Below are positions 52,443-61,890 of a stretch of 64,000 nucleotides of DNA, piece by piece. Under the pieces are notes generated by a model that was not told the DNA's origin, did no database searches, and saw only the letters and a list, made by a program, of their open reading frames with translations. Every line of letters starts with the position of its first letter. Within the stretch, counting starts at the first letter, position 1. Origin of the DNA: Eutypa lata (taxonomy: Eukaryota > Ascomycota > Sordariomycetes > Xylariales > Diatrypaceae); the NCBI GenBank assembly GCA_022661535.1, contig JAKULF010000023.1:1-64000 (forward strand), in the 5' to 3' direction. The translations under genes were made by a program, and so were the position numbers.

Positions 52443-53207
52443 ATAATACTAATAAGAGTTCCTACGGTGTTGTTTCGCAAACCATCAGGTACTATTTTTT
52501 CTCTTTCATCTATTAGTAAATTAGGTCTTAAAACTTATGAAAATCCTCAAGAATCTCGTGAACTTATCCGTAAAGATAATAACGGAAAAGTAGGTGTCTA
52601 TTGTTGATTTAATAATGTAAATGGAAAATTTTATATTGGTAGTGGTGACCCTTTATATCTTAGATTGAGTGATTACTACCAAGATTGATACTATATTGCT
52701 CGTGCTAATGTATATATCGTTAGAGCTCTATCTAAACATGGAATGGCTAATTTTTCTTTGGTTATACTTGAATATACAACTTCAGATAATCTTATAAAAT
52801 GTGAACAAAATTGAATAGATAAGCTAAACCCTGAATATAATCTTAACAGGTTAGCTGGAAACTCTAGCGGTTATGTGCATACACCTGAAAGCATAGAAAA
52901 AATGCGTACTCTTGCCTTAGGTAGAAAACACAACGAGCAAGTTAAGAAAACCATGAGTGAATCTCGTAAAGGAGTTAACAATAATTTTTATGGTAAAAAA
53001 CACACCGTAGAATCTATAGATCTCATTAGAACAGCCGCATTGAAAAGAACAAAACTTAACAAGCCTGGTATTGAAGTAGAAATCACAGATCTTGAGACTA
53101 AACTCACTACTACTTACGAATCTATTCGTAAGGCAGCAAATGCTATTAACTCAGACATAAAATCGCTATCTCGTAGGGAGAAATCTCCAACTAGAAAAAG
53201 GTATTAA
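52443..53207 (+). CDS. GIY-YIG homing endonuclease after atp9 exon 2, no ATG
   Basis: Frame open from 52440 to TAA 53207 with TGA as Trp. Catalytic region: GKVGVYCWFNNVNGKFYIGSG (about 52584), IVRALSKHGMANFSLVILEY, CEQNWIDKLNPEYNLNRLAG, GYVHTPESIEKMRTLALGRK and NUMOD3-like repeats (NEQVKKTMSESRKG, FYGKKHTVESIDLIRTAALK). No ATG in the open part; GTG at 52470 or a non-standard start would be needed, or the 5' end is lost. Flanked by atp9 3' ends on both sides. Confidence 0.75.
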
Positions 53208-53377
53208 TACACCTTATAGAGGTAGATATATGATAGTATTTAAAAGATCTTAGTTTCATCTAAAAATACACCGATATCAAGAGAATGTTTATTTTTTTCT
53301 ATTAGCAAACATAGTGTAATATTGTATAAAGGTATAATATGAGGGTGAGGTGGTGGGAATCTCATATAACTCGGATC

Positions 53378-53425
53378 GGATTATTTGCATTAATGATGGC
53401 TTTTTTGCTTTTATATGTTGCTTAA
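53378..53425 (+). pseudogene. Second copy of the atp9 3' end
   Basis: Sixteen codons, GLFALMMAFLLLYVA and TAA, the same protein end as spliced atp9 but with many silent differences (ttaatgatggcttttttgctttta here, atggcatttttattattg in exon 2). Probably the former native end of atp9, displaced when intron, new exon 2 and GIY-YIG gene entered. Confidence 0.85.
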
Positions 53426-53484
53426 TAGATATAAATCTTTTATTTAATCCCTTATTAAATAATGAGTTGATTCATTTAAACAAA

Positions 53485-53715
53485 ATGAATTTCTACTCTA
53501 AATTAAAATTAATATTAGACAAGATATTAAATATAACTAATATTTTTATTTCGGGTTATATTATTTATACCCAATTAAGCAACTTTTTTAGTTCTTTTGA
53601 TTCTCTTTTAATTACAGATTTATCTAATATATTTCATTTAATATGTTTATTACTTTTAATTTTTAAAGCTTATAATAGTTTTATACATAAAAATGAAGTA
53701 CCCTGTATTTCATAA
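53485..53715 (+). CDS. Hypothetical small membrane protein
   Basis: About 76 residues from MNFYSKLKLILDKIL, with two hydrophobic segments (NIFISGYIIYTQL and IFHLICLLLLIF) and end NEVPCIS. The same frame is open upstream to 53350 but there overlaps the atp9 remnant. It overlaps the next ORF by 23 bases. Codon use fits mitochondrial genes. No family recognised. Confidence 0.45.
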   Translation: MNFYSKLKLILDKILNITNIFISGYIIYTQLSNFFSSFDSLLITDLSNIFHLICLLLLIFKAYNSFIHKNEVPCIS

Positions 53716-54223
53716 TATAGTTAGTTTATTATTTCTAATAATAATATTTTTTATGATAATACTATTAGTTTATTATGGTATAAATTTAGTTTTACATATT
53801 ATAAAATTATTATATCCTAAGTTTAAAGATTTTATTTATAAAATGTATAGTGGTAATATAGGTAGTAATACTGGAGGTTCTTCAAGCACTGGTGGTCCAT
53901 CAGGAGGTTCATCTGGAGGTCCAGGAGGTCCATCAGGAGGTCCGTCAAGAAGTTATAGACATGGACCTTCTAAAAGAAAGGAATCTATAAAATGATCTTT
54001 AGATGACCCCAATATGTCATCAATATCAAGACAAGAACATCCTGCACCACCTAGAGTTATAAATCCTAATTTTCAACCGGCTCCTAGAAGCAATCCGTTA
54101 CATAGTGATTTGATAAAGCTTGTAGAGCAAAATTTAGGAAGAAATTATGATAGTATACATCCTCTTCGTAAATTACCGTTACCAGGTAGTCCATCTATAC
54201 TACCACTTAGATATTGAAAATAG
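53693..54223 (+). CDS. Hypothetical membrane protein with Gly/Ser/Pro-rich repeat
   Basis: 176 residues with TGA (53993, 54215) as Trp. N-terminal transmembrane segment (IVSLLFLIIIFFMIILLVYY, residues 8-29), a short helix, then a low-complexity part at residues 60-87 made of GGS/GGP/SGG units, then a basic, Pro-rich soluble tail (PPRVINPNFQPAPRSNPLHS). Overlaps the preceding ORF. Resembles in design the type of ORF that enters fungal mtDNA from plasmids, but I recognise no domain. Confidence 0.55.
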
Positions 54224-54462
54224 ATCAATCTATTTATTAAATTATATAGTAATATAATATAAAGATGTATTAATATAATGTATTTATAGAGATAATCTGA
54301 AAGCTTTTTCTAAATTTAAGGGTTATTATTATAAGTAACCTTTATATTTATAAGTATTTTATATACTTATAGTTTATCTTTAACTCTGTATTTCGTTCTA
54401 TAGTGTATTATATATACAAAAAATTTTTTTGATATAGAGATATTTCATTTAAATATTATATT

Positions 54463-57400
54463 ATGTTATTTTTCAATGATTTATATAAAATAAATTTTGA
54501 TGTGCCAACTCCTTGAGGAATATATTTTCAAGATAGTGCTACTCCACAGATGGAGGGATTAGTTGAATTACATGATAATATTATGTATTATCTAGTTATA
54601 ATCTTATTTTCTGTAGCATGAATAATGTTATCTATAGTAAGAAATTACGTTGAAACTAAATCACCTATTTCTCATAAATATTTAAATCATGGTAAAGATG
54701 TGCCTTATCAAAAGTGTTTTAAGTTTAATAATTTAAAGAGTCTAAATTATATACGTTTTTACAGTACAACACCTTCTTCACAAGTTAATAGCATAAAGTT
54801 TTACGAAGATGCTTATTCTATGAAGAAATCAATTATAGAGGACAATAAAAACAAATCTGGTATTTACAAATGGACCAATAAATTAACAAATGATGTATAC
54901 ATTGGGCAATCAGTGGATTTATCCAAAAGATTTATAAGATATTTTAATCTTAGTTATTTAAAGAATAGAAATACTCTTGTAATAAGTAGAGCTTTAATTA
55001 AATACGGATATTCTAATTTTTCATTAGATATTTTAGAATATTGTGATATAGCTAATCTAACCGAGAGAGAACAATATTATTTTGATAAATTAAATCCTAA
55101 GTACAATACTTTAAAAATAGGAGGTAGTTCTTCAGGTCATATACATTCTGAAGAAACTAAAACAAAAATTAGTCAATCTTTAAAGGGGGTTTATGTTCAA
55201 GAAAAATCTGCTTTATATGGTCGTACTCACACTGAAGAAACTAAAGCATTGATGGCTTTAAAAAAATCAAATGAGAATAACCCTTTATATAATAAAACTC
55301 ATAGTGATGAAACTAAGGAATTAATGAGACAGAAAGCTTTAGGTAGAAAACACTCTGAAGAAACTCTATTAAAAATGAGTACTAGTAGAGGTTATCTTGT
55401 TTATATACATGAAAAATGTGATTCAGAAGGGTTTAAATTAATCGGTAGTTTTGTTTCAATAAGAAGAGCTGCAAAGTTTTTAGAAATTAGTAGCAATACT
55501 GTAAGACTGTATATAAACTCAGGTAAAATATTTAAAGACAGATATAAATTTACTGGAGGGACTCCAAAATAAACTTAAAAAAAACTCTGAAAAAAATTCC
55601 ACTGTATGCTGGAAACTCCTAAAGTTTTTAGGTACAATAAAAATTAATAAATATATAAATTTTATCTGTGATAACCCTAAAATATGTACAATGGACAATC
55701 AGCAGGAAACTTAAAGGTGTTAAATGCCTTAACAGGATCCTTAGAGACTATACGTGGAAACCATACGTGGTAATATATAGTCCAATTAAGTATGAAAGTA
55801 CTTATTTTTCGACATTAATAGAATTAATATGAACTATAACACCTCTCCTTCGGCGTAGGTTGCCGTATTTAAGCGGGGAAAGACTGCCAAATTCCGGGGA
55901 TCTCCTAAAGCTTCTGGTACCAAGCCTCTTGTGAAAATGAGTTGGTGGCTGAATTAATTGTTCAGGTATGGTAACAAGCCAGATGATTTTCGAAAGATTA
56001 ATGGATTACCGCGGATCTAAGTCAGCAATATGTGAAAGTATTACTGTAAAAGAGCAACGAGTGGATGGTAGTCAACACATTTCTTTAACTAAATTTAAGA
56101 TAATGTGTTTAAGGTGCACTCTAATGGGTTTCGAAAGAAATTATCAAGCCAAAAACCTTTCTAAGCAAATATTACAAATTAGACAACTTTCTTCTAGCAG
56201 ATCGCTAGCTATTTTTTCACATACTCTTACTCTTCAATCACCTGACGCCAATCTTCCTAAACTTTTTCATCTCTTAAGCCGTGATTTGTAACTGGATTTG
56301 TAGACGCTGAAGGGTCTTTCACGGTTAGTGTTTTAAAAAGTTCTAGTGTTCGTACTGGTTGACAGGTGGGAGCTAGATTTCAATTAACTTTACATTTAAA
56401 GGATTTATCTTTATTGAGAGAAATTCAAGCCTTTTTCGGAGGAGTGGGTAAAATAGTCTTATCTAAAGATAATTGTACTTTTAGAGTAGATTCTCTAAAA
56501 GATATTTTAAAGGTAATAATCCCACACTTTAATATATATCTCCCAGTTACTCAAAAGTTAGGAGATTATCTTCTTTTTAGGGATATTGTAATAATGATGA
56601 GTAATAAAGAGCATATAACACTGGAAGGTTTAAATAAAATTATCTCTATTAAAGCTTCTTTAAATCACGGCTTATCTAAGGAATTAAGAGTAGCTTTCCA
56701 TAATGTTAAATCCGTATTAAGACCTTTAGCCATAGACCAAGTAATTCCTCACCCTGATTGAATGGCAGGTTTTGTTTCCGGGGATGGTAGTTTCTATCTT
56801 ACTATTAGAAAATCCCACGAACTAAAAGTTGGATATAGAGCAGAGGTAGGATTTCAAATTACTCAACATTCTCGTGATCAGGTTTTTATGGAAAGTTTTA
56901 TTTCTTATTTTAATTGTGGTAAAATAAAAAAGGACACTAGACATTCAGTTTTATATTTTACAGTTAGTAATTTTACGCATCTTATTGAAAGAATTATTCC
57001 TTTCTTTCAAGAGCATAAAGTACTAGGTGTTAAGTTTCTAGATTATGAGGATTGATGTAAGGCAGCTGAGATAATAAAAACGAAAGCTCATCTTACTACG
57101 GAAGGTATAAATGAGCTTCGTAAACTTCAGGACGGTATGAATAGTAAGAGATAGTAGAATGTATAATTTTGTAGGATAAATTTGGTCGCAATGGCAGTTA
57201 TATTAATATTAATAGCATTCCCTTCATTTAAATTATTATATTTAATGGATGAAGTTAATGATTCTTCAATGTCAGTTTTAGCCGAGGGTCATCAATGATA
57301 TTGAAGCTATCAGTACCCAGATTTTTTAAATTTAGAAGATGAGTTTATAGAATTTGATTCATATTTAGTACCAGAATCTGATTTAGAAGACGGAGCTTTA

Positions 57401-57682
57401 AGAATGTTGGAAGTTGATAATAGAGTTATCCTTCCAGAATTAACACATGTAAGATTTATAATTACTTCAGGTGATGTTATACATTCTTTTGCAGCACCTG
57501 CTTTAGGTATAAAATGTGATGCATATCCTGGTAGGTTAAACCAAGTTTCTGTTTTCATTAATAGAGAAGGAGTATATTACGGCCAATGCTCAGAAATTTG
57601 CGGTATTTTACATAGCTCAATGCCGATCGTTATTGAATCTGTAAGTTTGGAAAAGTTCCTTACATGACTTGAAGAACAATAA
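54463..57682 (+). CDS. cox2: Cytochrome c oxidase subunit 2, two introns
   Basis: Carries the binuclear CuA centre of complex IV. Exons 54463-54693, 55812-55844 (11 codons, TLIELIWTITP) and 57194-57682; 250 residues, no frame errors. Visible: two N-terminal membrane segments; HQWYW in the form HQWYWSYQYP (57290); the CuA ligands in [12 protein letters not shown] and [17 protein letters not shown]. The first exon ends ISHKYLNHG; introns obey the T/G border rule. The 33-base middle exon is notably small. Confidence 0.96.
54694..55572 (+). CDS. GIY-YIG homing endonuclease, intact, in frame with cox2 exon 1
   Basis: Runs on from cox2 exon 1 without a stop, so it may be made as a fusion and cleaved, as with many fungal intron proteins. 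After about 50 residues: [79 protein letters not shown], three NUMOD3-like repeats ([44 protein letters not shown]) and a C-terminal helix-turn-helix ([20 protein letters not shown]). The intron (54694-55811) has its core after the ORF (aatcagcaggaaac, actatacgtggaaacc), unlike the rnl GIY-YIG introns, where it precedes. Confidence 0.9.
   Translation, partial: KDVPYQKCFKFNNLKSLNYIRFYSTTPSSQVNSIKFYEDAYSMKKSIIEDNKNKSGIYKWTNKLTNDVYIGQSVDLSKRFIRYFNLSYLKNRNTLVISRALIKYGYSNFSLDILEYCDIANLTEREQYYFDKLNPKYNTLKIGGSSSGHIHSEETKTKISQSLKGVYVQEKSALYGRTHTEETKALMALKKSNENNPLYNKTHSDETKELMRQKALGRKHSEETLLKMSTSRGYLVYIHEKCDSEGFKLIGSFVSIRRAAKFLEISSNTVRLYINSGKIFKDRYKFTGGTPK
55968..57154 (+). pseudogene. LAGLIDADG homing endonuclease, one frameshift (cox2 intron 2)
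   Basis: [29 protein letters not shown], then a slip between 56265 and 56285, just before the first motif ([17 protein letters not shown]). From there it is clean to 57154: [81 protein letters not shown] (56758), [60 protein letters not shown]. Intron 55845-57193 ends with the common tail ggataaatttggtcgcaatg. Confidence 0.85.
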
Positions 57683-57793
57683 AAAAGAAAACCAGTAATA
57701 TATCCAACATATTCGGCTAAAGTTTAGGTGCATTATTTATATTTTAGGTTATTTTTATTATTCTTAATAATTAAAAAAATGCATTTAATATAA

Positions 57794-57865
57794 AGGTGTG
57801 TTAGTTTAATGGTATAATAAAGAGTTACGTACTCTTAAGTGTAAGTTCGAATCTTGCACCACCTT
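57794..57865 (+). tRNA. trnR: tRNA-Arg (ACG)
   Basis: Anticodon stem aagag/ctctt with loop ttACGta; T arm gtaag-ttcgaat-cttgc; acceptor aggtgtg/accacct pairs at five of seven. Position after cox2 is usual for trnR in this group. Confidence 0.85.
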
Positions 57866-58015
57866 TCAATATTATTTGTTTGTTTAGAAGAACAATAAAA
57901 TATACTAATAGGAGTATTCAACAGATAATAGGTGATTTACTTGGTATTTAAGTTTTTCTAATAATTTTGATGTATATTGGATCAATAAGTGAATACAGTA
58001 AACAATAATTTATAA

Positions 58016-58086
58016 AGTGTATTAATTTAAGGGTAGAATATAGTAGTACGGTTACTATTGTATAAGTTCGAGTCTTATATGCACTT
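58016..58086 (+). tRNA. trnR: tRNA-Arg-like (ACG), second copy
   Basis: Acceptor agtgtat/atgcact; anticodon loop gtACGgt on stem tagta/tacta; T arm ataag-ttcgagt-cttat. D arm weak. A diverged duplicate of the trnR 150 bases upstream; may be a pseudogene. Confidence 0.6.
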
Positions 58087-58668
58087 GTTTAATATTTATA
58101 TAATAACTATAAAAATATTATTATATTAATTTAATATACTATAAACTAAAATTATGAATAATATGGATAAATTATCATATATTTATAAAAATGTAGTAAA
58201 ATTATATACAATGTGAGTTTAATTAATAAACCTTTAATTTAGGTTATATATATAAAGTATAAAATTAAAGATTATAAAAAAAAATATAAAAAGCGATAGT
58301 AAGCAAATCAACAATTTTTATATTTTTTTATATTTAAAATAAAGATAATTATATATGTGTTAAGTATCTCTTAAGTTATATAACATATATATTATAGTGA
58401 CATATATTTAGAAGATAATATATCAAAAACTACTTAGACGTGTAATTATGTGAAGGATATCTATTGTATTCTGAAAATCCTATATGATGTTTATGAAGAT
58501 TCATTTATTGGTAATTATTATAAATAGGTTAAAGATTTAATAGAGGTTGTGTTGTTTTTTTTTTTGCATGTCCAAAATTTAAAGATAGTTACTCTACAGC
58601 TAAAATAGTAGCTTTAGAATGATAAGCAAGGAGGTTTTATTAATATAATAAAATTTATTGTTATTTAA
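58087..58668 (+). other. AT-rich intergenic stretch
   Basis: About 580 bases between two tRNA-like sequences. Very AT-rich, with many short runs of tata and homopolymers (T11 at 58555). No reading frame above 50 codons or tRNA seen. Confidence 0.5.
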
Positions 58669-58739
58669 AGGATGTTAGTTTAATGGAAAACCCTGGTATT
58701 ATAGCTACTAAAATATAAGTTCGAGTCTTATACATCTTG
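58669..58739 (+). tRNA. tRNA-like, anticodon ATA, third trnR-like copy
   Basis: Acceptor aggatgt/acatctt pairs well, D stem gttt/aaac, T arm ataag-ttcgagt-cttat identical to the copy at 58016. The anticodon stem tggta/tacta gives loop ttATAgc. ATA would read Tyr UAU, but mitochondrial tRNA-Tyr normally has GTA, so it is more likely a drifted trnR copy. Confidence 0.5.
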
Positions 58740-58839
58740 GCTTGTTTTATTTTTTTTAATAATAATTAAATAACAAGTATTGTGATAAATTTATCACAAT
58801 TTTTATTATTACAATAATTTAATTTTTTATAAATATACA

Positions 58840-59109
58840 ATGAATATTACACTAATACTTTTTTTAATAGGGATTCTAGGATTCGTATTAAATAGAAAAA
58901 ATATTATATTGATGCTAATCTCTATTGAGATTATGTTATTGTCTATAACATTTTTAATATTGGTAAGTTCACTTAACATTGATGATATAATTGGCCAAAC
59001 ATATGCTATATATATTATAGCAGTAGCAGGTGCAGAATCTGCTATAGGTTTGGGTATTCTAGTAGCTTTCTATAGATTAAGAGGAAGTATAGCAATAGAA
59101 TATAAATAA
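58840..59109 (+). CDS. nad4L: NADH dehydrogenase subunit 4L
   Basis: Complex I membrane subunit; 89 residues, the normal size. [20 protein letters not shown], three hydrophobic segments, conserved [18 protein letters not shown] at the end. Last base of the stop is the first of the nad5 ATG (taATG), the standard fungal overlap. Its 5' end, with leader, is duplicated at 29716. Confidence 0.96.
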   Translation: MNITLILFLIGILGFVLNRKNIILMLISIEIMLLSITFLILVSSLNIDDIIGQTYAIYIIAVAGAESAIGLGILVAFYRLRGSIAIEYK

Positions 59110-61127
59110 TGTATTTAGTAATAATAATTTTACCTTTATTAGGGTCTATAGTTTCTGGCTTTTTTGGTAGAAAAGTTGGAGTTAGCGGAGCACAGTTCAT
59201 TACATGTTTTAGTGTAATAGTCACTACAATACTAGCAGTAATAGCCTTTTTTGAAGTAGGGTTTAATAATATCCCTGTTTCAATTGAATTATTTAGATGA
59301 ATAGATAGTGAATGATTTAATATTTTATGAGGTTTTGAATTTGATAGTTTAACAGTGTCCATGTTAATACCTGTGTTAATTATAAGTTCTTTAGTTCATA
59401 TTTACTCAATTTCGTACATGAGCAACGATCCTCACGTACAACGTTTCTTTAGTTATTTAAGCTTATTCACTTTTATGATGATTATATTGGTTACAGCTAA
59501 TAATTATCTATTAATGTTTGTAGGATGAGAAGGTGTAGGAGTTTGTTCATATCTTTTAGTAAGTTTTTGATTTACTAGAATTGCAGCAAATCAAAGTTCT
59601 ATATCTGCATTTTTAACTAATAGAGTGGGTGATTGCTTTTTAACTATAGGTATGTTTGCTATTTTATGATCTTTAGGTAATTTAGATTATGCAACAGTTT
59701 TTTCATTAGCTCCATATATTAATGAAAATGTTATAACTATTATAGGAATATGTTTATTAATAGGTGCTATGGCCAAAAGTTCTCAAGTTGGTCTTCATGT
59801 ATGATTACCTATGGCGATGGAGGGTCCTACTCCAGTTTCTGCTTTAATACATGCAGCTACTATGGTAACTGCCGGGGTATATTTATTAATACGTTCATCT
59901 CCTTTAATCGAATACAGTTCTACTATTTTATTGCTATGTTTGTGATTAGGTGCTATTACTACTGTTTTTAGTTCTCTTATTGGATTATTTCAACAAGATA
60001 TTAAAAAAGTTATAGCTTATTCTACTATGAGTCAATTAGGTATGATGGTTATAGCAATAGGTTTATCTTCTTATAATGTAGCTTTATTTCATTTAGTAAA
60101 TCATGCTTTCTATAAAGGATTATTATTTTTAGGTGCTGGTGCTGTTATTCATGCAGTAGGAGATAACCAGGATTTCAGAAAATATGGAGGGTTAATTTCA
60201 TTTTTACCTTTAACATATTCTGTTATATTAATAGCAAGTCTTAGTTTAGTTGCTTTCCCTTTTATGACAGGATTTTACAGTAAAGATTTTATATTAGAAT
60301 CTGCTTTTGGTCAATATTATTTTAGTAGTATAGCTGTATATGTAATAGCAGTAATAGGTGCAATATTTACTACTTTGTATTCAGTAAAAGTCCTATATTT
60401 AACTTTCTTAAGCCCTGCTTTAGGACCTAAAGTTTATTACAGGAATGCTCACGAAGGGGACTTCTTTCTTGCTTTACCTTTAGTAATATTAGCTATATTC
60501 TCTATTTTCTTTGGTTACTTAACTAAAGATATTTTCTTAGGATTAGGTGCTGGATTCTTTTCAGATAATTCTATTTTTATTCACCCTAACCATGAAATTA
60601 TGATTGACACAGAGTTTGGAGTACCTACTTTGTTTAAACTTTTACCTTTAGCCTTCACAGTCTTTTTTAGTATTTTAGCTATTATTCTTTCAGAATATTT
60701 ACCTGAATCTCTAATTAGTTTTAAATTTTCTAAATTAGGATATAACATTTTTGGTTTCTTTAATCAAAGATTTTTGGTAGAAATGTTTTACAATAAATAT
60801 ATCACTAATTTAGTTTTAAATTTAGGTGGACAAACTACTAAAGTATTAGATAAAGGAAGCATAGAATTAATAGGACCTTTTGGTTTAGAAATAGGATTGG
60901 TTAAATTAAGTAAAGCTATTTCATCTTTAAGTACAGGAGTTGTGACAAGTTATGCTTTATATATATTGGTAGGATTTATAGGGTATTTATCTGTTGCCTA
61001 TTTAGGACTATTAGATTTTAATATGGTATTATTATTTATATTAGCTATTTTCTCATTAAGTTCTTTCAACTATAACTATGGTTATAATGAAAATAAAAAT
61101 AAGTTTTTACAATCTAATTTTTTTTAA
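59109..61127 (+). CDS. nad5: NADH dehydrogenase subunit 5
   Basis: Largest mitochondrial complex I subunit, a proton channel with the lateral helix. 672 residues, intact and without introns, many TGA-Trp codons. Visible: [18 protein letters not shown] (59524), [13 protein letters not shown] (59850), [15 protein letters not shown] (60020), [21 protein letters not shown] (60090), FYSKDFILE (60270). Co-transcribed with nad4L by overlap. A piece of its N-terminus recurs inside the ORF at 29716. Confidence 0.97.
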
Positions 61128-61890
61128 CTATTCCTATGTTGATTAAATATAATTAAAAGATATAAATTTTTTATATTGAAGTTTAATAGTTATTATTTAT
61201 CTTTCTATTAATCTTATCTGTACTTTGTATAATATAGTATATCCTGAATTACCTGAAATGTATGTTTCAGAACCTAATAAAGAAAATTAAATAGGGACGA
61301 CGGATCATAGTGTGTATATAAATCTCCTGCAGATAAAATACATGATAATATAAAAAAAATAAATGAAGAAATCCAAAAACTAGATCCTAATTCTAAAGAT
61401 TATCTTAAAGAAAAAGAAACTTTAGAGTCAATTAGATCCGAAATCTAGAATAAAATGTCTCTTATAAGTCAATTTAAAAGCACTAGAGTAAAATATATTC
61501 CTGATACTTCTGATTATAAAAGAGTAGCAGATAATAATATAACCACAAGTACTTCTAAACGTACAAGAGATGAATAGTATGATTTTTCTTTGTTTTTTTC
61601 TTGCTCGGTTTATATAGTAATAAACATTTATAATAAAAAATATTATATAAAGAAAATTAACTCAATAAGGTAGAGTATTCGTTATGTTTTCGAAAGATAG
61701 GTGTTCAAGTCTCTTATTTTTTTTTATATTTGGTTTTCTAACTATTAGAAAATATTATAAGTTTATAAAAAATTACAATTTTTTTTAATACATTATTATT
61801 ATTACCTTTCACATTAATTGTATATAATACATATAAGAGCCTTTATTAACTCTAAATTTTACTAACCTAAATTATAATAATAATCAAAAC
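61128..61890 (+). other. Intergenic stretch with a dec​ayed ORF and a tRNA-like element
   Basis: 61315-61577 can be read as a charged protein fragment (SPADKIHDNIKKINEEIQKLD, KEKETLESIRSE, a stop, then MSLISQFKSTRVKYIPDT to SKRTRDE and TAG). It resembles in composition the remnant at 5330-5980. At 61646-61725 a tRNA-like sequence has D stem actc/gagt and an anticodon-like stem ttcg/cgaa, but the anticodon (TGT or GTT) depends on how a T-run is read and the T stem is weak. The rest is AT-rich. Confidence 0.4.

Noticed and set aside
59750..59971. Open frame within nad5 in another phase
   Set aside because: nad5 is continuous in table 4 through this stretch with conserved motifs; the other frame is a by-product.
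61646..61725. Firm assignment of a tRNA-Asn or tRNA-Thr
   Set aside because: The anticodon reading changes with one base in a T-run and the T stem has mismatches; kept only as a tRNA-like element.
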